A DNA stretch of 29,275 bases from Anaerolineales bacterium UBA877 (GCA_002294405.1 DBFP01000016.1:15564-44838), one strand, 5' to 3'. Shown: positions 15,954-24,686, counted from the first letter of the stretch. A program made the numbers and translations. The notes: generated from the letters alone by a model not told the origin.

Positions 15954-17297
15954 ATGAAACACACCCGTCCACCTGTTCCGGTTATCATCATTCTCATCCT
16001 GGCAGTTTTGATCGGCGGATACTTCGGCGTTCGCGCCCTGATGAATCCCGGGAGTACGATCCTGAGCGCTTCCGGTACCATCGAAGCAGTTGAAGTGAAT
16101 ATCTCCCCCGAGATCGGCGGCAAAGTCGCCAGTGTATCCGTGGAAGAAGGTGACACGGTGGAAAAGGGGGATGTCCTTTTCCGCCTGGACGATCAGCTGC
16201 TCCAGGCACAGCGTGCAGTCTCGGCAGGCTCCTTGGAACTGGCGCGCGCAGCGGCAGCCACGGCAGACGCTGCCATGGCAAGCGCCCAGATCAACTATGA
16301 CCTGGCTTTGAACGCGGCCAGACTGGAAGCAGCGGCGACCCGCACCTCCAGTTGGAGCGCAGGAAACCCCGAGGGGTATACCCTTGCTGGAGGCTATTTC
16401 AGCCGCGCAGACGAGATTTCTTCCGCCCAGGTCGCGGTGGATGCCGCGAAGGTTGCCAGCGAGACCGCAAGCGATAAATTGATGGTATTAATCAGTAACC
16501 CGACGAATAAAACCTTTGTGGAGGCAGAAAAACGCCTGGCAAATGCACGCTCAGCTTCCATCATTGCCCAGGAAGTGCTTAAGCGCGCAAAACTTGGCAA
16601 TAATACCGACCTGCGCGAATCAGCCCAGACCTTGTTCGACGAAGGTAAAACCGAACTGGAGAATGCCCAGGCGGCTTATGACGACTTGAAAACCTCGATC
16701 GAGGCCGGGAGCATCATCACGGCGCGGACGAACTTGGCGGTGTCTCAAGAGAGATTCCAATCTGCTCAAGACTACCTGCTGACATTGCAGACAGGCGAAT
16801 TTTCACCCAAACTAAACGCGGCACAAGCTGTTTTTCACCAAGCACAGGCAGCCTCCGACCAGGCGCACCTGGCTGTTAATCAATCCGAGGCCAGCCTGGC
16901 GCTGCTTGATATCCAGGTTGGCAAATTGACCATCACCGCCCCGACAGGCGGCACCATCCTGACCAGTTCCCTCCAACCTGGTGAAATCGTCGCCCCGGGA
17001 GCTGAGGTAATGACCCTGGGTTTTCTCGACAACTTATCCATTACTGTATATGTTCCTGACAACTTATATGGAGGACTCCACCTGGATCAATCAGCCAGCT
17101 TGACCGCCGACTCCTTCCCGGGCGAGACGTTTGCTGCCACCATCATCCATATTGCAGACCAGGCAGAGTTCACTCCACGCAATGTTCAAACCATCGAAGG
17201 CCGCACCAGCACCGTATTCGCCATAAAACTGCAAGTGCAGGATCCGGGAAGAAAGCTTAAGCCGGGAATGCCTGCAGATGTCGTATTCGGAAAGTAG
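15954..17297 (+). CDS. HlyD-family membrane-fusion protein (YbhG-like)
   Basis: This 447-residue protein has one N-terminal membrane helix (~8-28), then a biotinyl-lipoyl half (TIEAVEVNISPEIGGKVASV and DVLFRLDDQLL), a long Ala/Gln/Glu-rich coiled coil (~85-325), the second lipoyl half (LTITAPTGGTILTSSLQPGE) and a beta-barrel part. It is the adaptor of the export system. I chose ATG at 15954 because AAGGAG lies six bases upstream; a TTG at 15936 is too close to that site. The upstream permease stop is at 15943. In a monoderm-type cell envelope it would reach into the wall rather than an outer-membrane channel; the envelope type is not decided here. Confidence 0.9.
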   Translation: MKHTRPPVPVIIILILAVLIGGYFGVRALMNPGSTILSASGTIEAVEVNISPEIGGKVASVSVEEGDTVEKGDVLFRLDDQLLQAQRAVSAGSLELARAAAATADAAMASAQINYDLALNAARLEAAATRTSSWSAGNPEGYTLAGGYFSRADEISSAQVAVDAAKVASETASDKLMVLISNPTNKTFVEAEKRLANARSASIIAQEVLKRAKLGNNTDLRESAQTLFDEGKTELENAQAAYDDLKTSIEAGSIITARTNLAVSQERFQSAQDYLLTLQTGEFSPKLNAAQAVFHQAQAASDQAHLAVNQSEASLALLDIQVGKLTITAPTGGTILTSSLQPGEIVAPGAEVMTLGFLDNLSITVYVPDNLYGGLHLDQSASLTADSFPGETFAATIIHIADQAEFTPRNVQTIEGRTSTVFAIKLQVQDPGRKLKPGMPADVVFGK

Positions 17298-17320
17298 AAC
17301 TCCAATAATTGACCCATTCG

Positions 17321-17806
17321 ATGGTGAAACCCATGATCCGGGATGAATTCTGGAACAGAATGAAGAACATTCAGCGCATCCATCGATTGCTGTATGCTGC
17401 CGGGTTGGGTCCGATTGTCGGAAAAATCATCCTCTTGCTGACTACAACGGGTCGCAGGAGCGGGAAAACACGGGTCACACCTCTCCAATACGAGGAAATT
17501 GAAGGCAAATATTATATTGGGTCAGCGCGGGGAACGAAAGCCGATTGGTACTGCAATATCAAGTCAGATCCCCGGGTCAAAGTGAGGGTGAAGAGCCGTC
17601 TTTTTAGAGGTTTGGCGGATGCCACCAACGATCCGGTTAGAATCGCTGATTTCCTGGAAATCCGTCTCAGGAAGCACCCTTTCATGGTGGGAATCTTGCT
17701 GCAAAAGATATATAAACTGCCCAGGCAGCCAAGCCGGGATCAATTATTGAAATTGGCTGAGTCAGAAGCACTGGTCATCATCACCCCGCTGGAGGATTTG
17801 AGGTGA
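17321..17806 (+). CDS. F420/deazaflavin-type nitroreductase (Ddn/DUF385 family)
   Basis: This protein of ~161 residues matches the Ddn-like deazaflavin oxidoreductases (split beta-barrel). LLTTTGRRSGKTRVTPLQYEE binds the cofactor phosphate, and YIGSARGTKADWYCNIKSDPRV is the second hallmark. Members use F420H2 to reduce quinones or nitro compounds. The start is uncertain. I used ATG at 17321; ATG at 17333 and TTG at 17309 are also in frame, and none has a good Shine-Dalgarno. It sits inside the exporter operon, 23 bases after the adaptor and 64 bases before the first ATPase. It therefore may modify or detoxify what the pump handles, which is inference from position only. Confidence 0.85.
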   Translation: MVKPMIRDEFWNRMKNIQRIHRLLYAAGLGPIVGKIILLLTTTGRRSGKTRVTPLQYEEIEGKYYIGSARGTKADWYCNIKSDPRVKVRVKSRLFRGLADATNDPVRIADFLEIRLRKHPFMVGILLQKIYKLPRQPSRDQLLKLAESEALVIITPLEDLR

Positions 17807-17870
17807 AAACCTCCAATTTTCTCCCGAAATGCTTAATTTGCAACCGGGGAGACCCTCCCAGGATAAATAA

Positions 17871-18842
17871 ATGACAACACTTGTTGCTGCCGAACATTTA
17901 CGCAAGACCTTTGGCTCCACCCATGCTGTTGAGGATATTAATCTGAATATTGCCTCGGGAGAAATATACGGGCTGGTCGGTTCTGATGGGGCGGGTAAGA
18001 CAACCACCCTGCGCCTCCTGGTTGGAGCGCTCAAACCCGATGCCGGTGATGCATCCATCTGTGGTTTTTCCGTCACCAGGCAAACCGAGCAGCTTCGCGC
18101 GCAGGTTGGATACCTGTCCCAACGTTTCTCGTTTTATGAAGACCTGACCGTGCTGGAAAATATCCGCTTTTTTGCCGAAGTGCGAGGCATCACCCGGCAA
18201 GATTGGCTGCCACGGTGCATGGAAATATTGGATTTCGTCGGCTTGGAACCGTTTAAAGATCGTCGTGCAGGTCAACTCTCCGGCGGGATGAAACAGAAAC
18301 TCGGCTTGGCATCCGCACTGGTCACGCGACCAAGGGTGCTGCTGCTGGACGAACCCACCACCGGTGTGGATCCCGTCACGCGACAGGATTTTTGGCAACT
18401 GCTGATCAGGCTGATTTCAGCACCTCTTCAGGACTCTCGGACCGGGAAAGGGGGTGGGGATGGAGGGGAGGGAATCGCGGTCATCCTCACCACCCCCTAC
18501 ATGGACGAAGCCGCCCGCTGCCAGCGGGTGGGATTCATGCGCCTTGGAAGGATAATCGCTGAAGGAACACCTACGCAACTTCGCTCATCCCTGGAAGGTT
18601 GCATTCTTGAGGTGCGCGCCCTGACCCTTTCCCCGTTGCGGAAAGCTGCTGAGAATATTAAGAATGTTGAAGACATTCGGGCATTCGGGGATAAATTGCA
18701 CCTGCGTGTCACCCCCGGGGAAGCGGATTCAGTCATCAATGCCCTGACCCGTGCATTTCCAGCGAACCAGGTCGAAGGGGTGAAAGTTCGATCCGTCCCG
18801 CCAACACTGGAAGATGTTTTCATCTCCCTTGCTGAATCTTGA
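17871..18842 (+). CDS. ABC transporter ATPase 1 (YbhF N-half-like) with Gly-rich insert
   Basis: This 323-residue ATPase shows Walker A GSDGAGKTT (37-45), a Q-loop near YLSQRFSFYEDLTV, signature LSGGMKQKL (136-), and Walker B LLLDEP (157-162) with Glu161. The usual H-loop His is replaced by Pro in LTTPYMDEAARC (209), a variant seen in this exporter group. Between the last helix and that strand there is an insert of ~19 residues (SAPLQDSRTGKGGGDGGEG, 183-201) that close relatives do not usually have. A C-terminal domain (~225-323) follows. AGGA is seven bases before ATG. The second ATPase starts 30 bases after the stop. E. coli fuses the two halves in YbhF. Confidence 0.92.
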   Translation: MTTLVAAEHLRKTFGSTHAVEDINLNIASGEIYGLVGSDGAGKTTTLRLLVGALKPDAGDASICGFSVTRQTEQLRAQVGYLSQRFSFYEDLTVLENIRFFAEVRGITRQDWLPRCMEILDFVGLEPFKDRRAGQLSGGMKQKLGLASALVTRPRVLLLDEPTTGVDPVTRQDFWQLLIRLISAPLQDSRTGKGGGDGGEGIAVILTTPYMDEAARCQRVGFMRLGRIIAEGTPTQLRSSLEGCILEVRALTLSPLRKAAENIKNVEDIRAFGDKLHLRVTPGEADSVINALTRAFPANQVEGVKVRSVPPTLEDVFISLAES

Positions 18843-18872
18843 ACCTGATTCCTCACATAAATGTGAAAAACC

Positions 18873-19796
18873 ATGCCTGAACCTGTCATCATTTCCGAAA
18901 ACCTGACCCGCAACTTCGGTGATTTCGTTGCCGTGGATCATGTATCATTCACGGTGGATGGCGGGGAGATTATCGGCTATCTTGGACCGAATGGCTCCGG
19001 AAAAACCACCCTAATCCGCATGCTGCTGGGATTGTATGAGCCGTCCGACGGCAAAGCCACGGTGCTTGGTTTTGATGCATTCCGTCAATCGGAGCAGGTC
19101 CGTTCGCGCACCGGGTACATGTCACAAAAATTTGCCTTGTACGATGACCTGACGGTCAACGAAAACCTTGTTTTTTATGGTGGTATTTACGGGATCTATG
19201 ACAAGAAGCGCATTGGTGCGACTCTTAACATGGTTGGCCTGGAGCCACATGTTTCAGAGCTGGCACGGGCACTTTCTGCGGGTTGGCGTCAAAGGCTTGC
19301 CCTGGCAATTGCACTTGTTCACCAACCCAAGCTGCTGTTCCTCGACGAGCCCACGTCGGGGGTTGACCCAACCGCCAGACGCAGTTTTTGGGACTTGATT
19401 TATGACCTTGCTTCCGGGGGAGTGACAGTTTTTGTCACCACTCATTATATGGACGAAGCCGAATACTGCGGAAGAGTGGGGATGATGCGGGAAGGCAAAC
19501 TGCTGGCGCTGGATTCCCCCGCAGTGCTTAAAAACCAGGCTGTCCCCGGGGATGTGTGGGAGGTCCATGCTGAACCACTGCAGTTTGGGTTGAATGCCTG
19601 CAAGACCTGCCCGGGGGTGCTGCGCGTCGGGCTGGCTGGCGACCATTTAAGGATGATCACTGAAAGGGGAATGAAAAAGGCGGATCTGCGCCTCAAGCTG
19701 ATCTCTGGTGGTTTGACAGTGGTCGAACTCGAGCGGGGTGAACCAACACTGGAGGATGTATTTTTATCCCTCGCTGGGGGAAAAAGCAAACAATAA
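18873..19796 (+). CDS. ABC transporter ATPase 2 (YbhF C-half-like)
   Basis: This 307-residue ATPase has Walker A GPNGSGKTT (38-46), a Q-loop at YMSQKFALYDDLTVNEN, signature LSAGWRQRL (134-, degenerate from LSGGQ), Walker B LFLDEP (155-160) with Glu159, D-loop SGVDP and a full H-loop TTHYMDEAE with His191. ATPase 1 has the good signature but the poor H-loop, and here it is the reverse. The two would form an asymmetric heterodimer with one competent site of each kind. The end (GEPTLEDVFLSLA) is the family C-terminus. It is the last gene of the operon. A weak -cctgg/ccagg- hairpin at 19833-19846 is the only terminator-like element before the convergent yjbQ gene. Confidence 0.92.
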   Translation: MPEPVIISENLTRNFGDFVAVDHVSFTVDGGEIIGYLGPNGSGKTTLIRMLLGLYEPSDGKATVLGFDAFRQSEQVRSRTGYMSQKFALYDDLTVNENLVFYGGIYGIYDKKRIGATLNMVGLEPHVSELARALSAGWRQRLALAIALVHQPKLLFLDEPTSGVDPTARRSFWDLIYDLASGGVTVFVTTHYMDEAEYCGRVGMMREGKLLALDSPAVLKNQAVPGDVWEVHAEPLQFGLNACKTCPGVLRVGLAGDHLRMITERGMKKADLRLKLISGGLTVVELERGEPTLEDVFLSLAGGKSKQ

Positions 19797-19884
19797 AAGG
19801 GAGATCTTTTCCCATTTGGGATTTACAAGGTCTTCCTGGAAAGCCAGGTTCACAAATGTGTACCCAAGTGAGGCGTTATCGAGA

Positions 19885-20304
19885 TTATTCCCCCACCATC
19901 TGGACCACCAGTTCCCTGTTACGCGGACGAATATCAAAATCCAAGTAAACCACTTGCTGCCATGTCCCAAGGGTCAGACTTTTCCCGACAAATGGGATGG
20001 TTAGTGAGGAGCCAAGCAAGGATGCACGCATATGAGAATGGCCGTTCCCGTCACCCCAGGTGGCATTGTGGGCATAGTCCCTCGTGGAGGGGATCAATTC
20101 TTCAAATAAACGCTTTAAATCAGCCACGGCGCCAGGTTCGAACTCGACAGTGGTCAATCCACTGGTCGAAGAGGGGCAAAACACCGTCAGAGTTCCATTG
20201 GTCAACCCAGATTCTGACACCAGGCGTCCCAGTTCCCTGGTGATGTCATTGATCTCAGTGTTTCCGGGGGACTTTATCGAAATTCTACCGGTCTTGACAG
20301 GCAT
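19885..20304 (-). CDS. yjbQ: YjbQ family protein (UPF0047)
   Basis: This 139-residue protein has the YjbQ hallmarks: LTNGTLTVFCPSSTSGLTT, TVEFEPGAVADLKR, NATWGDGNGHSHMRASLLG and the C-terminal GTWQQVVYLDFDIRPRNRE. The conserved His residues in GNGHSHM bind metal or substrate in solved structures. The family is a small trimeric jelly-roll linked to thiamine-phosphate synthesis activity in some reports, but its main role is not settled. Length is normal. It begins 21 bases after the dinB stop on the same strand and is likely co-transcribed with it. It is not linked to any thiamine gene here. Confidence 0.88.
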   Translation of the reverse strand: MPVKTGRISIKSPGNTEINDITRELGRLVSESGLTNGTLTVFCPSSTSGLTTVEFEPGAVADLKRLFEELIPSTRDYAHNATWGDGNGHSHMRASLLGSSLTIPFVGKSLTLGTWQQVVYLDFDIRPRNRELVVQMVGE

Positions 20305-20325
20305 TGTGAACTCCCTGGCTCATGA

Positions 20326-21489
20326 TCACCTTTTCCCGCGGCGGATGACTTTGGATCCGAACCTGGCATTTAACTGGTCCAGTGCGGCTTGAAGCCGGCG
20401 TGATTTCTCTGATTCAGCGTCCCACAGGCCCAACTGGCGCAGGGGTTCCCCCAACCCGCTGATACCCACCCCAATCAGCCGGACGGCCTTCCCCTTTGGG
20501 CGCACCTTTCCAAGAAGATCAAGCGCCAGGCGGTATATCTCCAAATCCTGATCGGTCGGCTGGGATGTGGTGACCTGGCGGGTGAGGGTGGTAAAGTCAG
20601 GCCAGCGGATTTTAATCTTGACGGTGGTTCCAGCAATCCCAGCCTGGCGCAGGCGAAGACCAACAGTCGCTGAAAGGTCCCGCAGGGTATTTGATAAGCG
20701 CCTGTCATCGCGCACATCATCGGCGAAGGTTCGCTCCTGGCTGATGGATTTGGCCTCGTGACTTGTAGAAAGAGAACTTTCATCTATACCGCAGGCCCGA
20801 AGGTGCATTTCCCGACCATTTTCACCAAACCAACGCAAGAGATCCACTTCGGATCTGCGAGCAAGGTCTCCTATGGTTTTAATGCCATAACCAGCCATTT
20901 TAGCAGCGGTTTTTGGTCCCACACCCCAGAGCATTTCCACCGGCAGCGGCTCAAGAAAAGCGGCTTCTTTCCCGGCAGGTACGATGGTCACCGCGTTGGG
21001 CGGCTTGTCTTTGTTGGCTGTTTTCTTACCGACTTCAGTGGCGATCTTCGCCACCAGCTTGTTGGCAGCCACCCCGACCGAACACGGAAGTCCGAGTTCA
21101 TCATTAACCCGCTTTTGAAGGCGCCGGGCGATGGACTCAGAAGCCTCGTGCAGGTCGCTGATATCCACAAACGCTTCGTCAATGGATATTTGTTCGACCA
21201 GTGGGGACAGGTCGTGCAGGCGCTGCATGACTTTACCAGACATCTCCCCGTAATTCCCCCGGTGGTGTGAAATGATCAGCAAGCCCGGGCAGAGACGCAT
21301 GGCGCGGCTCGTCGGCATCGCTGAGCGGACCCCAAAGCGACGTGCCGCATACGAGCAGGAGGCTATCACGCCGCGTTCCCCGGGTCGACCACCCACTGCG
21401 AAAGCCTTGCCGCGTAAAGTTAGGTCATGCAATTCTTCAACTGCACAAAAGAAAGCATCCAGGTCAAGGTGCAGGATGGTGCGGAGCAT
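20326..21489 (-). CDS. dinB: DNA polymerase IV (Y-family translesion polymerase)
   Basis: This 387-residue polymerase carries catalytic acids in LDLDAFF (Asp9) and SIDEAFVDIS (Asp104, Glu105). Phe14 is the steric gate, and GVAANKLVAKIA and WGVGPKTAAKM (helix-hairpin-helix thumb) follow. The C-terminal QLGLWD (352-357) looks like a beta-clamp-binding motif. It copies past damaged bases in the cytoplasm. The chosen ATG at 21489 has no Shine-Dalgarno. A perfect TATAAT (minus strand 21501-21496) lies six bases before it, so the transcript may start at the ATG itself and be leaderless. No LexA-type palindrome is seen. yjbQ follows closely. Confidence 0.95.
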   Translation of the reverse strand: MLRTILHLDLDAFFCAVEELHDLTLRGKAFAVGGRPGERGVIASCSYAARRFGVRSAMPTSRAMRLCPGLLIISHHRGNYGEMSGKVMQRLHDLSPLVEQISIDEAFVDISDLHEASESIARRLQKRVNDELGLPCSVGVAANKLVAKIATEVGKKTANKDKPPNAVTIVPAGKEAAFLEPLPVEMLWGVGPKTAAKMAGYGIKTIGDLARRSEVDLLRWFGENGREMHLRACGIDESSLSTSHEAKSISQERTFADDVRDDRRLSNTLRDLSATVGLRLRQAGIAGTTVKIKIRWPDFTTLTRQVTTSQPTDQDLEIYRLALDLLGKVRPKGKAVRLIGVGISGLGEPLRQLGLWDAESEKSRRLQAALDQLNARFGSKVIRRGKR

Positions 21490-21495
21490 AAATGG

Positions 21496-21501
21496 ATTAT
21501 A
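21496..21501 (-). promoter_or_regulatory. -10 box placed for a leaderless dinB mRNA
   Basis: Minus-strand TATAAT ends six bases before the dinB ATG, so the expected start point falls at or next to the A of the ATG. No recognisable -35 lies at 16-18 bases upstream. Confidence 0.35.
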
Positions 21502-21527
21502 TCGTAGGGTACCTGTGGTCGCGATGG

Positions 21528-22475
21528 CTATGGAAGGCTCAACCTGTGCAGAATTTTCTCCCCCATGCCGGCTGCTGGCTGCATAATGCGACTCTCGATT
21601 ACATTGATTTCGAAGGGTTTTACCCGAATATTGGTCACGCCATTAGCATCCAATGTCACGACAACCAGGGCTGATTGGCGCGTTTCATCCAATCCACCCT
21701 GGTCGAACAGGGCATTTCCCACGCTGTATAAGACGAGCGATGAGCGGGCATCAGCCCCCAAATCTCCTGGAATTTGTATCCATCTGGCGGGTTGAATCAC
21801 GTGCGGATGATGACCCCAAATGAGCACCGCACCTGCCGAGGCGAAATCCTGTGCCAAGGATTCCTGTCTCTCTGAAGCGCCGCCCTTGTATTCTGCCCCC
21901 CAGTGAATGGAAACAACCACCAGCGCCCCCCGAAGGCGTGCCGAGTGGATCGCCTGGAGGGCAGCATTTTCATCCAGCGGGGTGGAAATATCATCAAAAG
22001 CGAGAAAAGCGAGGCGAAGTCCCTTAATTTCCCGGAAGACGGGTTCCATCCCGGGTCCAATGGGTGTAACCCCTGCAGTCTCCAAGGCAGCCCTGGTCCA
22101 TGCAGGTCCATCGGAACCACAGTCAAACGCATGGTTATTGGAGAGCGAAACCAGGTCTAAACCCCATTTGAACAGCAGGCTGGCGAGATCAGACAAGGCA
22201 CACAGGGAGTAGGTCGAATTTGAGCTTGGAAGGACGGGGGATAAAGGACTTTCCAGGTTGGCGAGCGCCAAGTCCGCAGCAGCGAGATCCGGCAGTATAT
22301 ATGCCAGGGAGCCGGGCGCAGGGTGCACCCGGCGTCCAAGCACCAGGTCTCCAAGGAGAGCCAGGGTAACTTCCGGGTTTTTGGACTGACACCCAGCCGG
22401 GAAAATGATCAGCAGGGCCAGGAGAAACGCAAGGGCAGGCTTGATGCCTGCCCTTGCAGAAATCCGATTTTTCAT
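21528..22475 (-). CDS. CapA-like metallophosphatase-fold lipoprotein
   Basis: This 315-residue protein has a lipoprotein signal (LLIIFPAGC) and the CapA/PgsA metallophosphatase-like pattern: LLGDLVLGR, ANLESPL, SLSNNHAFDCGS, SIHWGAEYKGG and WGHHPHVIQP. Family members take part in poly-gamma-glutamate or capsule synthesis, often without proof of function, and are extracellular. I chose ATG at 22475: it overlaps the stop of the DUF3160 gene (ATGA), and a true signal peptide begins there, whereas the longer frame starts with polar MDEAFHCP. It is the last gene of a three-gene surface operon. No capB or capC is nearby, so polyglutamate synthesis is not supported. Confidence 0.88.
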   Translation of the reverse strand: MKNRISARAGIKPALAFLLALLIIFPAGCQSKNPEVTLALLGDLVLGRRVHPAPGSLAYILPDLAAADLALANLESPLSPVLPSSNSTYSLCALSDLASLLFKWGLDLVSLSNNHAFDCGSDGPAWTRAALETAGVTPIGPGMEPVFREIKGLRLAFLAFDDISTPLDENAALQAIHSARLRGALVVVSIHWGAEYKGGASERQESLAQDFASAGAVLIWGHHPHVIQPARWIQIPGDLGADARSSLVLYSVGNALFDQGGLDETRQSALVVVTLDANGVTNIRVKPFEINVIESRIMQPAAGMGEKILHRLSLP

Positions 22476-24676
22476 GGGGCAATGAAAAGCTTCGTCCAAT
22501 CAGGTTGGGGCCGATTAGTTCCAGCCTCGACCATCGCCTGCCATGCTTCGTCCGTCAATCGTCCCTCGGAAGGAACAGTGAACTCGTAGTACGAGTAAAC
22601 TGCACCAACAGCCACCCGCCAGGGTGAATCAGGTAACACAACATATATCATGGTTGGCTGACCAATGCCTTCTTCCAGTGCCACCAGGGTGGCAAGGTCG
22701 TTCGTGCCGGTGGCAACATCAGCGACCAGGGCGGCTTTTTGGTCGCTCAGATCCTTGGACATGCCCCCAGCGGTATCTGCCGCAGCAAGGGTGAATTGTT
22801 CCAGGATCCCGCCCCAATAAAGGATGTGCCAATAATCATCATTGATGATGGTGCTGCCGGACAATTCCTGTTGGGATATCCTCTCCAGGAACTGCAATTC
22901 TGAGATCAAGTTTTCAAGGTTGGTGCGGATGAGGTCGGTGAGCAGACTGCGTGACTGGAGTCCGTCATAAGTCATCTGCGCCAGGGCCAAGAGACGGGCA
23001 TATGCCTCGGGATTGGGTTCCACGTAACCATGCGGAGGTTGGTCGGCTCCACCACCCCCTCCCATCTCAGCCATCACCTGCTTGGCGTACAGGATAGTAT
23101 CGTGCTTGAGTTCAGTCCAGGAACCAAGAGCAGTTTGCAGGTCCTTGCGAACCCAAGCCTGGGTCTGCATGAATGGTGGATAGGCGCTCCCCTTTGGTTC
23201 GATGAGAGGTTGAAACGCGTACAACCAGGCCCAATAAAGGTTCTGTGTCCAGGAATCATTGCCGAGGGCGGCTACCTGGCTTTTTACTTTGGTCATCTGG
23301 GTGTCAAAATTGACATATTGGTCTTCGCCCAGACCTTTCAGGATGCTGTAAGCTTCTTCCGACCCCATGGCAGAGAAGAAATCCAGTGCTTTTGGGAGAC
23401 CGCGCGGTTTTGTGATAGTGCCGACGTTGCGCCAAATCACCTGTCCAAATACATATGCATCCAGGGTGAACCGCTGCCCCATGAATCGGAAGCCCTTGGT
23501 GACCTGTTCCTTGTCCTGGGAGATCCAGACCCACATCGAGTTGATCTGGGGAGGGGGGAGAGTCTTGGTGGCATTCATAAACTGGTCGAAAAGGGTCGCA
23601 TCGGCGAATTTATTCAGGTCTGGATTTGCACCAAAGATCCGGTCAGAAAGAGCCGCGTATTCGAGGTATCCAAGATCGTCGGCTTTTCCGACAATAAAGA
23701 CGGTCGGTTCATAAATATTTTGCCACAATTTAGCCGCGGAAGAGCCATCCGCAGCGGTGGTTGTACGCAGTGCCTGGGTCACCAGCAGGGCTCGCCGGGT
23801 CTCAAAATCATCAACCAAGCGGAAAGTGAGGCGGCCATACCACATCATGGCTTTAAAATATTTCTTCAAGTCCTCGCTGCGTGTATAATGCCCGCGGGGG
23901 ACATACTGCCCGTAGACCTCGATCAGTTTTAGGTCATCCGGCAAATCTGGACGATCCCAAATTGGCGAGACAGCCGCACTTCCAGCAGCATTAATCAATG
24001 CCAATTCCGCATTGACCAGGTCGGTCACTTCGGCTGGTACGGGGTCTGACAAGCCAAGAAGTTGAGAAGCGACAGCGAAATAAGCGACATTCCGGCGGGC
24101 TGGCTCTTCGAGCGCGGTGCCTCTCAAGGATTTGTATTGACTATATGTTGAGCTCAGCATGATGCTGGTCAGTGACTTGAGATCAGCGATGAAGTGGCTG
24201 GTTTCCAAATCACGCAGCATTTTGTCAAATAGCAGGTGGTAAATGTGGTAAACCGAGTCGGTGGTAATGAAAACAGGAACCTCGGAGTATCGATAATGTT
24301 CATAGATCTGGTAGAACTCACGGTATTGACCTGCTACCGGGGATGCCACGGCAAATCCGTTTTTTGCCAGGAGAGCACGTTGGGCATCTGTGAGTGAACC
24401 CATATCGTGACCCTCCACCTTGCTCAGATCCAAGGGTAAGGTGTAACCCCCTCCTTCGAATGTTTGGGGCAGGACGGCAGCGACCAAATTATATGGAGCG
24501 AACGGAGGTGGGTAGATCTCCGTCAGCGGCGATGAGGGGGAAGGGGTGACCAGGGGCGACTTGAGCGGCGGGGTGATCGGCGAGGGTGTGATGGGGATTG
24601 TCGTTGTCAAGCAAGCAGACTGGATGATCATCACAGCCAGAAATGCCCAAAGTATTTTCCTTAGATTTGTTTTCAT
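22472..24676 (-). CDS. DUF3160 family lipoprotein
   Basis: This 734-residue exported protein has a lipobox near AVMIIQSAC (Cys22) and a long Pro/Thr/Ser linker (TIPITPSPITPPLKS). The DUF3160 pattern follows: LTDAQRALLAKNGFAV, YQIYEHYRYSEVPVFITTDS, VYHIYHLLFDKMLRDLE and many helical repeats. The function of DUF3160 is unknown; it is frequent in Chloroflexota surface proteomes. AAGGAGGAG closely before ATG at 24676 makes the start clear. The FG-GAP-like gene ends ten bases upstream, and the CapA gene overlaps the stop. The three are probably made together and may act as a surface set. Confidence 0.88.
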   Translation of the reverse strand: MKTNLRKILWAFLAVMIIQSACLTTTIPITPSPITPPLKSPLVTPSPSSPLTEIYPPPFAPYNLVAAVLPQTFEGGGYTLPLDLSKVEGHDMGSLTDAQRALLAKNGFAVASPVAGQYREFYQIYEHYRYSEVPVFITTDSVYHIYHLLFDKMLRDLETSHFIADLKSLTSIMLSSTYSQYKSLRGTALEEPARRNVAYFAVASQLLGLSDPVPAEVTDLVNAELALINAAGSAAVSPIWDRPDLPDDLKLIEVYGQYVPRGHYTRSEDLKKYFKAMMWYGRLTFRLVDDFETRRALLVTQALRTTTAADGSSAAKLWQNIYEPTVFIVGKADDLGYLEYAALSDRIFGANPDLNKFADATLFDQFMNATKTLPPPQINSMWVWISQDKEQVTKGFRFMGQRFTLDAYVFGQVIWRNVGTITKPRGLPKALDFFSAMGSEEAYSILKGLGEDQYVNFDTQMTKVKSQVAALGNDSWTQNLYWAWLYAFQPLIEPKGSAYPPFMQTQAWVRKDLQTALGSWTELKHDTILYAKQVMAEMGGGGGADQPPHGYVEPNPEAYARLLALAQMTYDGLQSRSLLTDLIRTNLENLISELQFLERISQQELSGSTIINDDYWHILYWGGILEQFTLAAADTAGGMSKDLSDQKAALVADVATGTNDLATLVALEEGIGQPTMIYVVLPDSPWRVAVGAVYSYYEFTVPSEGRLTDEAWQAMVEAGTNRPQPDWTKLFIAP

Positions 24677-24686
24677 GCTCTCCTCC

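Noticed and set aside
18853..18866. TCACATAAATGTGA inverted repeat between the two ATPase genes
   Set aside because: It resembles half-sites of CRP/FNR-type boxes but in reversed orientation and inside an operon, so a regulatory role is not supported.
19797..19884. Bidirectional terminator between ATPase 2 and yjbQ
   Set aside because: Only a 5-bp cctgg/ccagg hairpin without a T tract is present, too weak to list as a terminator.
23030..23932. 300-residue plus-strand open frame opposite the DUF3160 gene
   Set aside because: It lies wholly antisense to a clear lipoprotein gene, has no family motif and no ribosome site, so it is a shadow frame.
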